Below, in pieces: positions 10,766-22,249 of a stretch of DNA of 64,000 nucleotides (the first letter of the stretch is position 1; every line of letters starts with the position of its first letter). A model generated the notes under the pieces. That model was not told where the DNA came from. It saw nothing but the letters and a program-made list of their open reading frames with translations, and did no database searches. Source of the stretch: Macrothele yani (lineage: Eukaryota > Arthropoda > Arachnida > Araneae > Macrothelidae); NCBI GenBank assembly GCA_039090855.1, contig CM077011.1, positions 18,973,001 to 19,037,000 of the forward strand. Reading direction: 5' to 3'. The translations under genes were made by a program, and so were the position numbers.

Positions 10766-11925
10766 GCATTGCATAATTTTACTAACTTATATTTTATTTT
10801 GGAGCTTATTATATTTTGAATTAGTTTGAAATGTATTTGTGCTGTAGGAAGACATTACAAATTTCGTATTTTCCTTCGTGATTTTTCGAAGCAACAGAAT
10901 GTTTTGGAACTTGAGATCTCTTTAAACTGACAACGATTTTCAGTTATCTTTAAGAAAAGGAGATATGTATTCCTGTTTTATAGTATTATTTCACGAAACA
11001 CCTAAATATAAATTTTTCTCTAGATAGCTATAATAGCTTTTGTTTTAATGGGTCCACAAACTGATACATAGACATCATATAATCATTTGTACGGTAATTT
11101 AAGCACCCGGATTTTTACGGTAGCACAATGTACAACAGCTGATGCACAAAATGAGGGAGAGGAGAAGGAATATCTTGAGCCACAATTACTATAATTTCAT
11201 GCGATGTGCAGAACACATTTAAGAAGATAGGGTGCCGGGGGGCTGGACAGCATTTTTCGGCCCCAGTATTAATGGCACATCTAAGATTTCATTATAGGTG
11301 CATGAATAAAGATACCGAGGAGAAAACATTCCCAAAATATGATGATAAAGCCATAACATATCCCCGCCTTATTGTAGTGTGTATCCCATGATTCATGAAC
11401 CACTCAGTGGTAGCAAGAAAATTTAAAAATGTATGGTTACAAAATGGATACCAGTTCAGTTCTTATTTATTCCCCGCCCACAGGGTTCAGTTTATTAAAA
11501 TTATGTCGAAGTAGTAGGCAAATTAACATTATCCATGTATCAAGATTCAAACGAGTTCCTAATAAATGAAAATTTCCCCCAATTACCCAATTACAGAAGT
11601 ATACAAAAGACATCTGTAATGTTTAATGAAGAGGATGAACTGGGGCGACGGTATTTTTCGCGGACTCCTCCTAAGAAAGCGGAAAGAAATACAGACATTT
11701 TTTCACAAGACAGTTTCCTAAAGTTCTTTCTGTACTATCTGCAAAAAAAAAAAAAAAAAAGGACTTTTAAACTCTGTCAATTCTCCAAGCATCCTTCATA
11801 ATTCTGCGACCTCTTGAAAATACGGGAGCAGGGATTGTAATCCCCCTAGTGCCCCTCTTAAATGGGCTCTGGCTAACCACAATATCCGACCCCGCAACGG
11901 AACTTCATAATCAAATCTTCCGACA
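10766..11925. other. Intergenic DNA, nothing recognised
   Basis: AT-rich sequence with a poly-A run of about 18 at 11743-11760. An 88-residue ORF at 11535-11801 runs into that poly-A and matches nothing known to me. No TIR or LTR was seen. Confidence 0.4.
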
Positions 11926-12002
11926 GACGATTGAAATGTAATAGTAAATCAAACCTCAAGTATTTCCGCGAATCGTTCTTATTACCGGAAATTTCCCGTC
12001 AT

Positions 12003-12245
12003 ATGGATACGGATAAAGTGAAATTATCGGAAATTTTCCGTCAATTGGATACAGATAAAGCGAAATTATCGGAAATTTACCGTCAATTGGATACTGATAA
12101 AGTGAAATTATCGGAAATTTTCCGTCAATTGGATACGGATAAAGTGAAATTATCGGACATTTTCCGTCATATGGATACGGAGAAAGTGAAATTATCGGAA
12201 ATTTTCTTTCATATGGATACGGGTAAAGTGAAATTTTCCCGTTTA
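12003..12245. repeat. 42-bp minisatellite, about 6 copies
   Basis: Units begin GATACGGATAAAG near 12006, 12048, 12090, 12132, 12174 and 12216, exactly 42 bp apart, with a few substitutions each. Because 42 is a multiple of three, frames stay open on both strands: a 144-residue ORF with a 14-residue period (DTDKVKLSEIFRQL) at 11931-12365 and an equally long antisense ORF. I see no sign that either is a gene; open frames on both strands point to a non-coding tandem repeat. Confidence 0.8.
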
Positions 12246-12384
12246 TATACCAAAAGAATTGCCGAAACGTTTCTGAAAATTCTGTATTTTCTGTTAACCC
12301 ATCTTGAAAACGAGAATTTGCCGTCAATGTACGAAAAGAATTGCGGAAAGTATTATCAAAATTAAATTTTTTTGTGAAATACAA

Positions 12385-13690
12385 AAATACCTTGGAAATC
12401 AGGTTTATCTTCTGTCATTTAACGGGAACAACTGAATGAGGAATATGTTTGGTTAAACCACGAAAAGAATCACGGAAAATGGAACGTGAATGTCAGAATT
12501 TTTCTACAGGGTAGGGAGGAGAACTAGCGGCTTTGTGCAACATTGGATGTGAATGAAAATGAATGCACGTTATATACGGCAGTTATTATTCAGTGAAATG
12601 TTATTCTCTCACCAGCATCAAGAGGTGTTAGGATAATTTCTACTCCCTATTCTAGGAAACGAGAGTACCTCAGGCTTGGCGAAAGTAAGTATCGTGCAGT
12701 GTCCCAAACTTTGTAGCTTCTGACAGATTTTGTCCAAAAAAAAAATCTTTTTGCGTGTAGAATGTTTTCCTCTCCTCATTTATTAAAAGGAAATTCCGTC
12801 TTTTTTTATAACTGCTTAAAGTTATTAAACGAAAGACTTAAGAACGCAGTGAAATGCCCTTCACTTCGATCTGCCTCTGAGAACAATCTACACTGTGCTA
12901 CTTACGTACACGTCTTGAGCATGATTCATCTCATTTCAAATAATTCATTTCCTGAGGATCCTTTGAAGCCATGAGCTTAGAAATTTCAAACAATCATCTT
13001 ATGCCGCAGGAAGCAAACTTTGCGAACTCGTCCTAGCTCTGAGAGCATTCTCGCATCCCTAATTAATCACCAGCTGCGAATAGCATTAATATCGCACACG
13101 GCGATAACTCATACGTTTTCAGCATTGAACATTAATCATTACCATTGTTATAATCAGGTTCATGTTCCTAGAAAATTATTCCCTTCATCTTTATGTGCTT
13201 TGCATAAATTATGGGTCGAATTCCTCTCTGGAATGTTTGTCATGGAATTAGTGCGTTATTAAACGGTAGTTCCACTTCGGTTATTCTCTTTAATTCTCCT
13301 GGATAGGCACGTCTATGGAAATAGTATTTGGTAAATAAATTAAAAACATGTATTGCTTTCCTGAGTCAAATGAAACTGTCATCTTATGTCACTAATATCT
13401 GGTTATGTCTGTGAAAACGACGTGTTTGACAAATGAGGTCCTAGAGATCTAAAATAATTCGTAGTTCGGTAATATAACAAGGCATGATTTAATTCAACCG
13501 TGAATTTAGCTGTGATTTCGTCAATTCGTTTAGAGAGAAAAATTGCCGCAAATAAGTTATTTTTCCAATGAGTTTTACAAAGGAAGTAATTCACGCAAGC
13601 CGACGAATTACAAAGGAAATTTTTGCCTCTTCTTGGAAATAAAAAAGACCAAAGAATAGTAATTAATCCACGCAATTATGTTACCAAAAT
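12385..13690. other. Intergenic DNA, nothing recognised
   Basis: AT-rich, with ORFs of at most 90 codons and no known motif. No repeat boundary was seen. Confidence 0.4.
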
Positions 13691-14195
13691 GAAGAAGTAT
13701 TTAGTAACATTATGAAAGGAAGAAAATAAATCAAATGGAGAACTGCAGTTCTGAATTAAACTCACACCCAGAAAATAAAGAAAACGTAGTGTATTTTCCA
13801 CCCCTTCAACGCGGAATAAAGAAATAAAGAAGTAAATAAAAAAAGAAACAAGAAGATTAAAGGAGAAAGAGGTAAATAAAGAAAGGAGCAAGTAAATTTT
13901 CTAAACTTACCACAATGAATAAAGAAATACAGAAGTAAATAAATAAAGAAACAAGGACGTTTTCCACCCCTACAATGAAGAACAAAGAGAGAAGTACATA
14001 AAAAAAGAAATAAGGGAGTAAAGAAGAACGGAGTAAATAAAGATAGAAACAAGCAAATTGTTCACCACTACAATGAGGAATAAAGAAAAAAAGAAGTAAA
14101 TATAAAAAGAAATAGAAGAATAAAAAAGAAATGAATAAATTAAGAAACAAGTAAATTTTCCACCAATGCAATGAGGAATAAAGAAAGAAGTGAGT
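13690..14195. repeat. Purine-rich degenerate tandem repeat
   Basis: The plus strand is almost pure A and G (AATAAAGAAA, AAGAAGTAAAT words). It is punctuated about every 100-160 bp by TTCCACC followed by CAATGAGGAATAAAG (near 13797, 13965, 14065, 14158). The antisense ORFs of up to 208 codons, full of Phe, Leu and Tyr, are a by-product of this composition. Confidence 0.7.
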
Positions 14196-14344
14196 AGAAA
14201 AATTGCCGTATCTTGTCCGCCAATTTCCCCGTAGTAGCCATAATACAACAAAACAAAATTCAAGTACAACCGCAGTTTCCGAAAGCAGCAATTTTTTCCT
14301 ACCCTTACGAATTACCGCATAGCGCTGGGGAAATTTTCTCAACA

Positions 14345-14470
14345 TACCGGGAAAGCGCCCGCTTGCATCTGAGGGGATTTGAACCAGGGCCGTTGGCGTG
14401 GTAGCTGAGCTCTCTACCGATCGGACTACTTTGCTACGCTCAAGCGTGTGCTTAAAGCTGTCTGTTTCGT
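14345..14470 (-). mobile_element. tRNA-derived SINE-like head
   Basis: The reverse complement holds TAGTCCGATCGGTAGAG (A-box-like) and GGTTCAAATCCCC (B box) separated by tRNA-like spacing, around 14363-14440. It differs from the TRIM modules and has no terminal repeat beside it. Its length and 3' tail were not resolved. A decayed tRNA pseudogene is the alternative. Confidence 0.45.
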
Positions 14471-14880
14471 ACGCAATGTGCAATCGGAATGCTTCCTTGT
14501 TTCATTTTACAATATTGCGAGGTATTTTTCATAAAAGTCAGTTTCATATAATTCATAAATTAATTTTTTCAACGTAACAATAGTTTTTTTTACCTTTAGG
14601 GAACTTCACTCATTTTCAAGGAGTGTACATACTTAGAGTCGCTTTTCAAAGTTTTGTACTGTCCTTGTCTTGAAAAGAGACTTTTGAATAAATATATATT
14701 TACCCGGGTTCATGTCACATTCTGTTACATTTTTAACGTTGTCTTTCCTTTCCGTTGTCCGAAGCTATATTTGTTTTAAAGAGGAAATGTGTTTTATTTT
14801 ACTTCTCGTTATTTTTAGAAGCGAATTCCTCCCAGTCTTGTGTATTCAACCCATGGATGAGTACACCACATAGCGTTGCT

Positions 14881-14985
14881 TTTTTTTTCTTTCAAATAAT
14901 TAATAAATGTTGTATGCGTATAATTCTTTTTTTTTCTTTCAAATAATTAATAAATGTTGTATGCGTATAATTCTTTTTTTTTCAA
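14881..14985. repeat. 47-bp direct duplication
   Basis: A T-rich segment containing CTTTCAAATAATTAATAAA is present twice in a row, with the second copy starting 47 bp after the first (14893 and 14940). The copies look identical, so the duplication is recent or was gene-converted. Confidence 0.85.
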
Positions 14986-14989
14986 CAAA

Positions 14990-16440
14990 CGTTGTTTTAA
15001 TGGTTTTCCAGGACATTTGTTTCAAGCGGTTTCAAATTTTTTCTTGTTATTCATCCACTCCATTCCATGAAATGTTATTCATGGGAATGGAGTGGGTGTA
15101 TTTCATGGCTGTAATCTAGTATTTCACGGCATAATCTGATATCTTCGTCGACGTAGAATTTCATTAGGAAATTAAATCGCCTCTCTACATATGGATTTTT
15201 TTCTTAACATCAACTAAGATATCACGATGGCGATAGCGTCGTCTTCAACCAACTGGCACCATGAGAGGCACAGCAAGTGTTGCTTCTGCGCATGCGCAGT
15301 CCCGTTGCTTCTACCTGCTGTTGGGGTTGCATTGGTTGCCAGCAACGGGCCACTAGTGGCACTTGCTTGGAGGCCCACAATTCACGGCGATGCTGCAGGG
15401 CCATCAATGGCTCGCCAACTGATAGCGCTGCCACCAACGGACCACTACCGGGCCGTGAGCTGCAGATTTCAGCCAGCAGTGACCCATTACTGCCAGCTGG
15501 TGGCCAGCAGTTTCCCAGCACTTGTGTTTTTGCTGGGATCCAGAACAATCATACTGCAAGCTTTTCCTTTGTTATTCAAATTACGAATTATAATTCCTAG
15601 TTTTAATGAAACCAAGTTCTTTCTGTATGCAGTTCATTCATCAAATCAGGGGTAGTCTCCCTTTGAATTATTTCTATTTCTTTTCTCTGGACAATGTTCT
15701 TTCTATTCCTAGAGGGGTTTTCTTTGTCAGCTATTATGCGTTACAGTACTTCTTATGTTTCATTGCCTCGTAAAGAATAGCATTTATTTTATATTGCATC
15801 ATTTCTATTCGTGCCAAAATGTCTTTGCTCTTTATGGATGATATCACTTTTCCTGATTCAATGCGGGTATTTTTTTCCCTCTGATGGTTCTTCTATCTCG
15901 AAGTGCGGCTTCTCTTTGTTCGGGAAATATATCGTCTTCTTCATAGGATCCCATAGACTATTTATATCTTCATCGTTTCCGTTGTTTATCATTCAACCTG
16001 ACGAACATGTTCTGCGATGAATGCCGAGAGAATATCAAAGTGTCCATCATGAAACAAACGAAGAATCTCTCTAAATACCAAAGGTCGTCGAAACCTCCGT
16101 CAGCATGTAACAAAGCATATCACAGGCACAGATCCCTAAAAAACAGACATAAACGTGAACATCAAAAGGCTTTATTCAAAAGCTCGCAGGAGAACGGAGT
16201 TTATCAGAATGATTAATTGTCACAAATCACGTCAATGCTTCCCTTTCTTTTACTGGTAAAAATTTAAAGAAAAGAACGGTGCATATTGTTTAATCCAAAC
16301 ATAGAGTATATAGCCAATTTCAACTATTTAGGTATATTTTTCTGTCTTCAATAAATTAACCAACGCATTCCGCAATATTTATTCTGATTTCTACATAAAA
16401 AAAACCTAGTAATAATTCAAGGATTAAAAAGTCAAAGGGC
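14990..16440. other. Intergenic DNA with a GC-rich island
   Basis: 15230-15550 is clearly richer in G and C than its surroundings. It has repeated CCAGCAG, GCCAGCA and CCACCAACGG words and carries overlapping ORFs of 107-142 codons on both strands. I recognise no domain in any of them. The rest is AT-rich without identified content. Confidence 0.4.
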
Positions 16441-16442
16441 AC

Positions 16443-16591
16443 ACTAGCAAATGTGCCACAACCTACAACGTATATCTACGTCAACTGTCACTATTTCATG
16501 GCAATATCTCACTAGTTCTACTTCTCTAAAGTATTCAGCGCAGGACAGTTGACGTAGCCATATGTTGTAGGTTGCGGCACAGTTGCTACTG
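16443..16591. repeat. Inverted repeat, ~47-bp arms
   Basis: Arms at about 16443-16489 and 16544-16591 pair over CTAGCAA..GTGCC, CAACCTACAAC and CTACGTCAACTGTC, with a spacer of about 55 bp and several mismatches. The size suits a very small MITE or snap-back element. No target duplication was identified. Confidence 0.65.
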
Positions 16592-16702
16592 GGAACCTCT
16601 GATTTTTTTCAGATATAAAACTTTTAAGAAATGTTTTACTTTATTTACTTGAAAGCAATTTATACTGTATAGAGCACATACTGCTTATAGCCCATTGATT
16701 TT

Positions 16703-16912
16703 ACCACCGTGAGCATCTCAATGAGCTATAAGCAGTCGTTCGTCCCTAATTGTGGGCCACTGGTTCCGGGAAAAGGAGGGAGCCAGTGCCATAAGACAAA
16801 AACAACATCCATGCCTCATAGGGATTCGAATCCGGATCCATTTCGAAAGAATGGTCAAAAGCCAGCGCCTAGACCACTGCGCTACCGGGGCGGTGTCGTA
16901 GTTTCCATTATT
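16703..16912 (-). mobile_element. SINE family S1 (tRNA head)
   Basis: The reverse complement begins near 16905 with GTAGCGCAGTGGTCTAGGCG (A box region) followed by GGATTCGAATCCC (B box). A body containing CCAGTGGCCCACAATTAGGG and GCTTATAGCTCA runs to about 16710. Two other copies are at 49437-49659 and 52366-52530. The head resembles a Leu/Ser-type tRNA with a long variable region, which is typical of tRNA-derived SINEs. Confidence 0.7.
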
Positions 16913-16914
16913 TT

Positions 16915-18200
16915 GATCAACCCAATATACAATGTGAAAGTACTGAACAATTCGTGTAATGTTCACACTCATATGGAATGCAACGTCTATCGTTCAGACT
17001 CCTCCAAAGAAAAGCAGAAACACTGAATCATTTTTATTATTATTTTTAGGTTTCCGGAGTTTTGCTGTGTTGCATCCAAAAATTTGTAAGTTGTATAATG
17101 CACTTTGCTGAACCAACTAAATACACTTGTTATGTAAGCCATGTTTACTGCCATTAAGAATTTTGCAACTGCAGTAAACTTGTAGTTAAACATTTAGTTA
17201 AGCATTTACTAGGGCGCAACGGACTTGGTGACACCAGAAACTCTCGCCAGCAGAAATGGTTTTCTAATTATACTATCCATGATCGTATGCCTTTTTTCCT
17301 GCACGGAATGCCATCCAGTTTTCCATGTGCAAAAACCAGGTCATCGATATTGGAATTGCAGGTTGCGCTGGAAATTGTTTGTGTTCTGTATGTTCGTATC
17401 ATTATAGTAATTATAGATTTTCAAGTTCAACAGCTGTGATAAATATAAAAGCAACAAATAGCTGGGACGATCCAAGCAACGCTATCCAGGATTTGTGGGT
17501 AGGTAAGTCCAAATGCCTTTTTGAGGTGATTTTTCGAAACAAATTCTGATATTTTTCGCAATATCGTGTTCACAATCGCTGAAATGGTTGCGTCTATGTC
17601 TGCACATATTTCATGTTTCACCGAAATGAAGTTTACGATCATATTTGAAGATTTGATGCAGTATTGTATTGAATTTCTAAAAATGATCATACCTGTGTTT
17701 GTACATACGCACTTCATGTTTCACTGAATATGATGTACTTCACATTGATCTTAATTGTTCACGTGATACTGATAACTTTCAACTGAAAATCCCATTGATA
17801 AGGATCGCCAGAACAGGAAACATATTTACTTTACCACATGATATTCGGGTATAATTAAATGAATGTTATCTTTCTGGATGTATTTTAAAGCAGCTAAAGA
17901 ACTTTGTTGAAGTAGCAGCTCATTTGCTGAGAAGTTTTCTTCAGAGGAAAATTTGCTGAACTTAACCAAGCAAAACTGTTTGTACGGCAGCAAGAACAGC
18001 TTACCACAGAAACCAACATTCTTGCTAGACCCGACAAAACTCTTGATAAAGAAGCGAGAATATGTTACCACAGAAACTAGAAGTCTTGCTAACCGCAGAA
18101 AAAACTCCTGCTAGGGCAGCAAGAACTGCTTGCCAAGGAAACTAGAAATATTGCTGCTATTGCAAAATGGAATTCGTATAATCAAGTAGTACGCATAACA
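16915..18200. other. Intergenic DNA with a degenerate minisatellite at 17885-18165
   Basis: No gene was recognised. From about 17885 to 18165 phrases such as AGCAAGAACTGCTT, ACCACAGAAACTAGAA and TCTTGCTA recur at irregular intervals of about 60-80 bp, an old decayed tandem repeat. The remainder is AT-rich. Confidence 0.4.
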
Positions 18201-18203
18201 TGG

Positions 18204-18702
18204 TATAACGAAGTAAATTTCTTCGTCATTTTTATCCGCGCCGGGGTTCGAACCCGGGTCCACTCATTCCGGAATAAGTTGCTCTACCAATTAAGCTACG
18301 CGGACATTGATTCTAATTGCTATCTGCCTTTATGTCGTGTGCGTCCTTCTGGCAGGTACGTCACATCTCCTGGTACGTTACATCATCTCCCCCTTATTTT
18401 TCTTTTTTTTTTTTTTTTCTTTCGAAGAGCTGCTCATATTTTTCCTATCTCGCGGTGTGGAAATAACATCACACCAATGCGAGATTTTGAACGGTCGGGT
18501 CATCCGGATAGTTCGGGCGCCATTATAACGAAGTAAATTTCTCCGTCATTTTTATTCACGCCGGGGTTCGAACCCGGGTCCACTCATTCCGGAATAAGTT
18601 GCTCTACCAATTGAGCTACGCGGACATTGATTCTAATTGCTATCTGCCTTTATGTCGTGTGCGTCCTTCTGGCAGGTACGTCACATCTCCTGGTACGTTA
18701 CA
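18204..18702 (-). mobile_element. Complete TRIM family A element, young copy
   Basis: Two 179-bp terminal repeats (18204-18382 and 18524-18702) differ at only about four positions and flank a 141-bp interior. ATGG is duplicated at 18200-18203 and 18703-18706. On the sense (minus) strand the 5' repeat ends in TTATA, and one base later comes TGGCGCCCGAAC (18511-18522), a 12-base match to the 3' end of tRNA-Lys(UUU). A purine run ending GGGGGAGATGA precedes the 3' repeat. This subfamily has an extra TGTAACGTACCAGGAGA in front of the usual TGTGACGTACC. tRNA-like modules are at 18234-18305 and 18554-18625. Confidence 0.88.
18511..18522 (-). promoter_or_regulatory. Primer-binding-site-like sequence
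   Basis: The sense strand reads TGGCGCCCGAAC directly downstream of the 5' terminal repeat. It is complementary to the last twelve bases of tRNA-Lys(UUU) including CCA. The same sequence occupies the same place at 62804-62815 and 63231-63242. Confidence 0.75.
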
Positions 18703-18979
18703 ATGGCTATTTGCTGTGCCTATTTTTACTAACGAAATTTGTTACCAGTATATTTTTTTACAGTTATAACAAAATATTCTTTCGGTGAAGCATAAATAAT
18801 TGCATATAGCCAAATTTCAGTAAACGCGGTAAATCGGACGAAATCAGAAAAAAATTGAGTTGTCAAAATTATATCAATAATAAGTCAAACCTGTCTCAGT
18901 CCGATCCACTAAAAACGTCCATCTAACACACATGCTGTAGTTAAAAATCATGTTCATTTAACACATATGCTGTAGTCAA

Positions 18980-18982
<3 letters not shown>

Positions 18983-19010
<28 letters not shown>
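18983..19010. repeat. (TA)n microsatellite
   Basis: An uninterrupted TA run directly before the Tc1 element. It supplies the TA target and may have attracted the insertion. Confidence 0.9.
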
Positions 19011-20439
19011 CACTGGCGGAAAGTGAAAAAAGAACACCAAGAAGGATTTAGCGGACGATCATGAAATTTACATATGTTAATGGGTCGAGTTTACGTAGGT
19101 GTGATGTTAATTTCGGGACCAAACGGTGAGCGCTTACGCCACAGCACGGCATAATATGCAAACTATCGTCGGTGGTATTTAAGGAGTACGGCGAAGTGAA
19201 TGTGATGAGTCGTCTGCGTATGGACACGTGCAAAACCCTGAAGAAGCTGCAATGCCTGGACATGGAAGACGTGTACGATTTCAGCAGTTATCGGATTTAG
19301 AGCGAGATCACCTAGTCGGACTTCGCGGGGCCGGGTGGTCGTATCGTCGTATTGCAGAGCGAATTGGACGGGAAGTATCGGTGGTGGTACGATGGTGGCT
19401 TAGATGGTCCGAGGAACATTCCTACACGAGAAGACGTGGAACCGGGAGTCACAGACGGACTGACGAGCGGACCGATCGACGCATAAGAAGAGCGGCGCTG
19501 TCAAGCAGAACATCCACTTCGATGCAAATCCGAGCTGCTGTTGCACCTGAGATGACTGTGCGAACAATCCGCAACCGTCTGCTGGATGCAGGACTACGTG
19601 CACGTGTGCCTCTGGCATGTGTACCTCTGACTCCAGCCCACAGTCAGGAATGGCAGCAGTGGTGTCGCCAACGTCTGCACTGGAGAACGCAATGGCGATA
19701 TGTCGTGTTCAGCGATGAAAACAGATTCTGCTTGGGAGCCTCCGATGGCCGTATGCGTGTTCGCAGACGCACAGGGGAGTGTTTCTACCCTTCTTGCAGC
19801 TGCCAGCGACACACAGGGCCTACAATTGGTCTACTGGTGTGAGGATCGATCAGATATCACTCCCGTACGCAACTAGTGTTTGTACCGGGTACGTTAAACA
19901 GCACTTCCTACATCAACAACATCATTCCGCCCGTTGTTGTGCCATTTGTAAGGTTGATCCATCGTGGTGTTTTCCAGAAAGATAACGCACGCCCACGCAC
20001 GGCACGTGCAACGCAACACGCACTTCAGGGCGTGAGACAACTTCCATGGCCTGCACGTTCATCGGATTTGTCCCCCATTGAGCACGTGTGGGATTTTATG
20101 GGACAACGACTTATCCGGTCTCCACGGACAGCCACGACCATCCCCGATTTACGCGTCCAGGGTGAGGATGCTTGGAATTCAATACCCCAAACTTACATCC
20201 AACATCTCTACGACAGACTCCATGCCAGAATTGCACAGTGTGACGCAGTTCATGGCGGTTCAACGTCGTATTAACCATGTTACATGGAAATGTTATTTTT
20301 CAGTTTACCAGCAAATACAGCTGTATTTTGCCATAATGTTTTGATCACGTTATTCTCTGTATTCCGTTATTATGCTGTATAAATTTCGTTGGTATCAGAC
20401 GTCTCCTTCTTGGTGTTCTTTTTTCGCTTTCCGCCAGTG
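19011..20439 (+). mobile_element. Tc1-like element with 36-bp TIRs
   Basis: The ends begin CACTGGCGGAAAG on both sides (right end read in reverse complement). They agree over about 36 bases with one mismatch at position 14, and both abut TA (19009-19010 and 20440-20441). The length is 1429 bp. The TIR identity and single coding lesion make it one of the youngest Tc1 copies here. Confidence 0.95.
19228..20274 (+). pseudogene. Tc1-like DD32E transposase, single stop
   Basis: One frame runs from ATG 19228 (or 19252, MPGHGRRVRF) to 20274 with a single TGA at 19840-19842, where the family has Trp (LLVWGSI), so a TGG-to-TGA change is likely. Helix-turn-helix regions come first (LERDHLVGLRGAGWSYRRIA; later MTVRTIRNRLLDAGLRAR). 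The catalytic motifs follow: FSDENRFCLG, KDNARPRTA and SSDLSPIEHVWD. I count 32 residues between the second Asp and the Glu. The C-terminus is VHGGSTSY, the usual GG-x-T-x-Y ending. Apart from the stop it would be about 349 residues, normal for the family. Confidence 0.93.
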
Positions 20440-20441
20440 TA

Positions 20442-21610
20442 CATACAAGTAGAAGTGACCTCATGCACTGGTCGCGTCTTCTCGGTTAATGAAATCTGTC
20501 AATTATATCACTGATCGTCGTCAAAATTAGGTTAACATTTTCTTTATTTCACAAAGCTCTTGCAATGGAATAAGAATCATGATTCATAAAGATAGTAGTT
20601 ACCACAGACTTAAGTTTAGTACGATTTTTTGTGTTCGACTACTGATTGTAAATGCGCAATTGGACGGAATGTTCCATTGTTCCTACTAAACATGGTTTCG
20701 TTGAAGCTACGTAATACATCTATAGCGATTCGCTTTTCTATTCCGTGATAATTAGTGTGGCAAGACTTATGCTCTGTTTCATCTTCGGAATGCAGTTTCG
20801 TTTATTCTTCATCATCTATCCAATCCACGTACACAACAAAGCTATAATCAACGTCTATGGAGTCCTGAAATTTTTGCTCTTTGGGATATAGTTAACAGAT
20901 TTCAGAAATACCTAATCAATCCCCCACATCTTTTTCAATGGTGGAGAAGTATCGGCACTGTTTTCATTTTGATTGTCGGTTGTACTTTCTAATAAATAAT
21001 TAGTTTTCTTAAGGCAATTTTCAAGAGTTTTTCATGATTACTTTCTACATATATTAATTTTGACTGCCTCTAGTCCGACTGCAGAAATTTTAAACTCTTC
21101 ATCTAGGTCAACAATGGACCTTTATGCCACCTCCACATGAAACAGTACTATAATTTATGTACGATACTCTGATTCATGTGCTGCACCTTTAAAAGATGTG
21201 TTGGATTGCAGGAATCAGTACTGCGCTGTGTTCATTTCCGATATGCTGAGCTGTTTTGTTTTCGATGAAGATCGTTTTCAAAGAAATGAAGCCGAGAAGA
21301 GGGAAAGATAGCATATTTGGGCCATTTCTGAAAATTGTTGGCACCCATTCACGATTTTCTGGGAAGCTTCGTAACTCGAGGGAAAACATTTTACAGAAGC
21401 ATAACATCTTGTTAAAAAGATTTTTCTGTCTAAAGCTAACGTCAAACGCCTCTTACTTTCCTTGCTGTCCACTACCAGTAATACCGAGTGTCTCAAAAGC
21501 CCGTTATTATTTCAAAGCACTTAAACAAAAGCTAAGTGCGTTTGTCACCGTGCGGTTTCCACGAAAAGCGTCCGCTATTACGTGGATTAAGTTTGGCAAC
21601 GAAACCTCTC
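20442..21610. other. Intergenic DNA, one unrecognised ORF
   Basis: A 155-codon plus-strand ORF (21256-21723) overlaps, on the other strand, the transposase fragment at 21615-21888. At least its 3' third is therefore a shadow. Its first two thirds show no motif I recognise. Confidence 0.4.
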
Positions 21611-21614
21611 AGTT

Positions 21615-21888
21615 TCACAGACAGTGGACGATAACGGCTAAAAAGTTTGCAAATACAGTGAAAACAAATGAAAATGCATACGTTGCATTAACCCTTCCTT
21701 GTTCCAGTCTAGACTTTAAATAACCCTGCAACCAGAAATTCTTGTGTATCAGATCTGGAGATTGGGGTGGCCACTGGCTGCTGCAGTGCCCGCTGAGTAG
21801 TGTTTCTGCATAACATGTGATGACAAAGTGTTTTACTGGAGATAAGACGCAAGTTGGCGCACCATCTAGCATAAACATGGCTGTGTGC
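21615..21888 (-). pseudogene. DDE transposase fragment (mariner/IS630 type), cut by TRIM
   Basis: On the minus strand the translation contains MFMLDGAPTCV (second Asp motif DGAPPH-like), CSSQWPPQSPDLIHKNFWL and GYLKSRL. These match the DGAPPHF, WPPRSPDLxPxDFWLWGYLK pattern of a widespread insect and arachnid DDE family. The coding sequence stops dead at 21888, where a family B TRIM repeat begins. The continuation was not found beyond the TRIM. Confidence 0.7.
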
Positions 21889-22245
21889 TGTGACGTACTA
21901 CAGAGGTGAATCACGTCTCAAGACGTGAATTCTACAGCGGTACATTCCGTCCTTGAAGCTTAGTTGGGAGAGCAAATTACTCCGGTTCGAGGGGGCGCTG
22001 GTTCGATCCTGGTCACGGACAAAGTTATGTTTTCACATTGGCACCCGAATGGAAAAATAGATCTACTGGCCGTTGGGTTCTTCGCAAAATGTGTGATGCT
22101 TGTTCCATACATCGTCTGGAATTAAGGAAAAATTCCTACTTCGCTTCCAAAAAGAAAATTAAGAGCGAAATGATGTGACGTACTACAGACGTGAATCACG
22201 TGTCAAGACGACTAATTTGCAGCGGTACATTCCGTCCATGTAGCA
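21889..22245 (+). mobile_element. TRIM family B element, 3' repeat truncated
   Basis: The 5' terminal repeat is 21889-22037, starting TGTGACGTACTAC and ending TTTTCACA, a canonical TG...CA pair. After one T comes TGGCACCCGAAT (22039), a diverged primer-binding-like site. The interior has the conserved TGTGTGATG...TTCCATACA region. A purine-rich AAAAAGAAAATTAAGAG tract precedes the 3' repeat, which starts at 22174 and breaks off about 70 bp in. The tRNA-like module spans 21949-22020, with a TAGTTGG-type A box and GGTTCGATCC B box. Confidence 0.75.
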
Positions 22246-22249
22246 CGTA

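Noticed and set aside
13857..14483. 208-codon minus-strand ORF rich in Phe, Leu and Tyr resembling a membrane protein
   Set aside because: It is the complement of a purine-rich degenerate tandem repeat and runs on into a tRNA-like SINE head; composition explains the hydrophobicity.
15227..15655. 142-codon ORF in the GC-rich island as a host gene
   Set aside because: Overlapping ORFs of similar length exist on both strands and no domain, splice context or codon bias could be recognised.
21256..21723. 155-codon plus-strand ORF
   Set aside because: Its last third is antisense to a recognisable transposase fragment and the rest has no known motif or repeat support.
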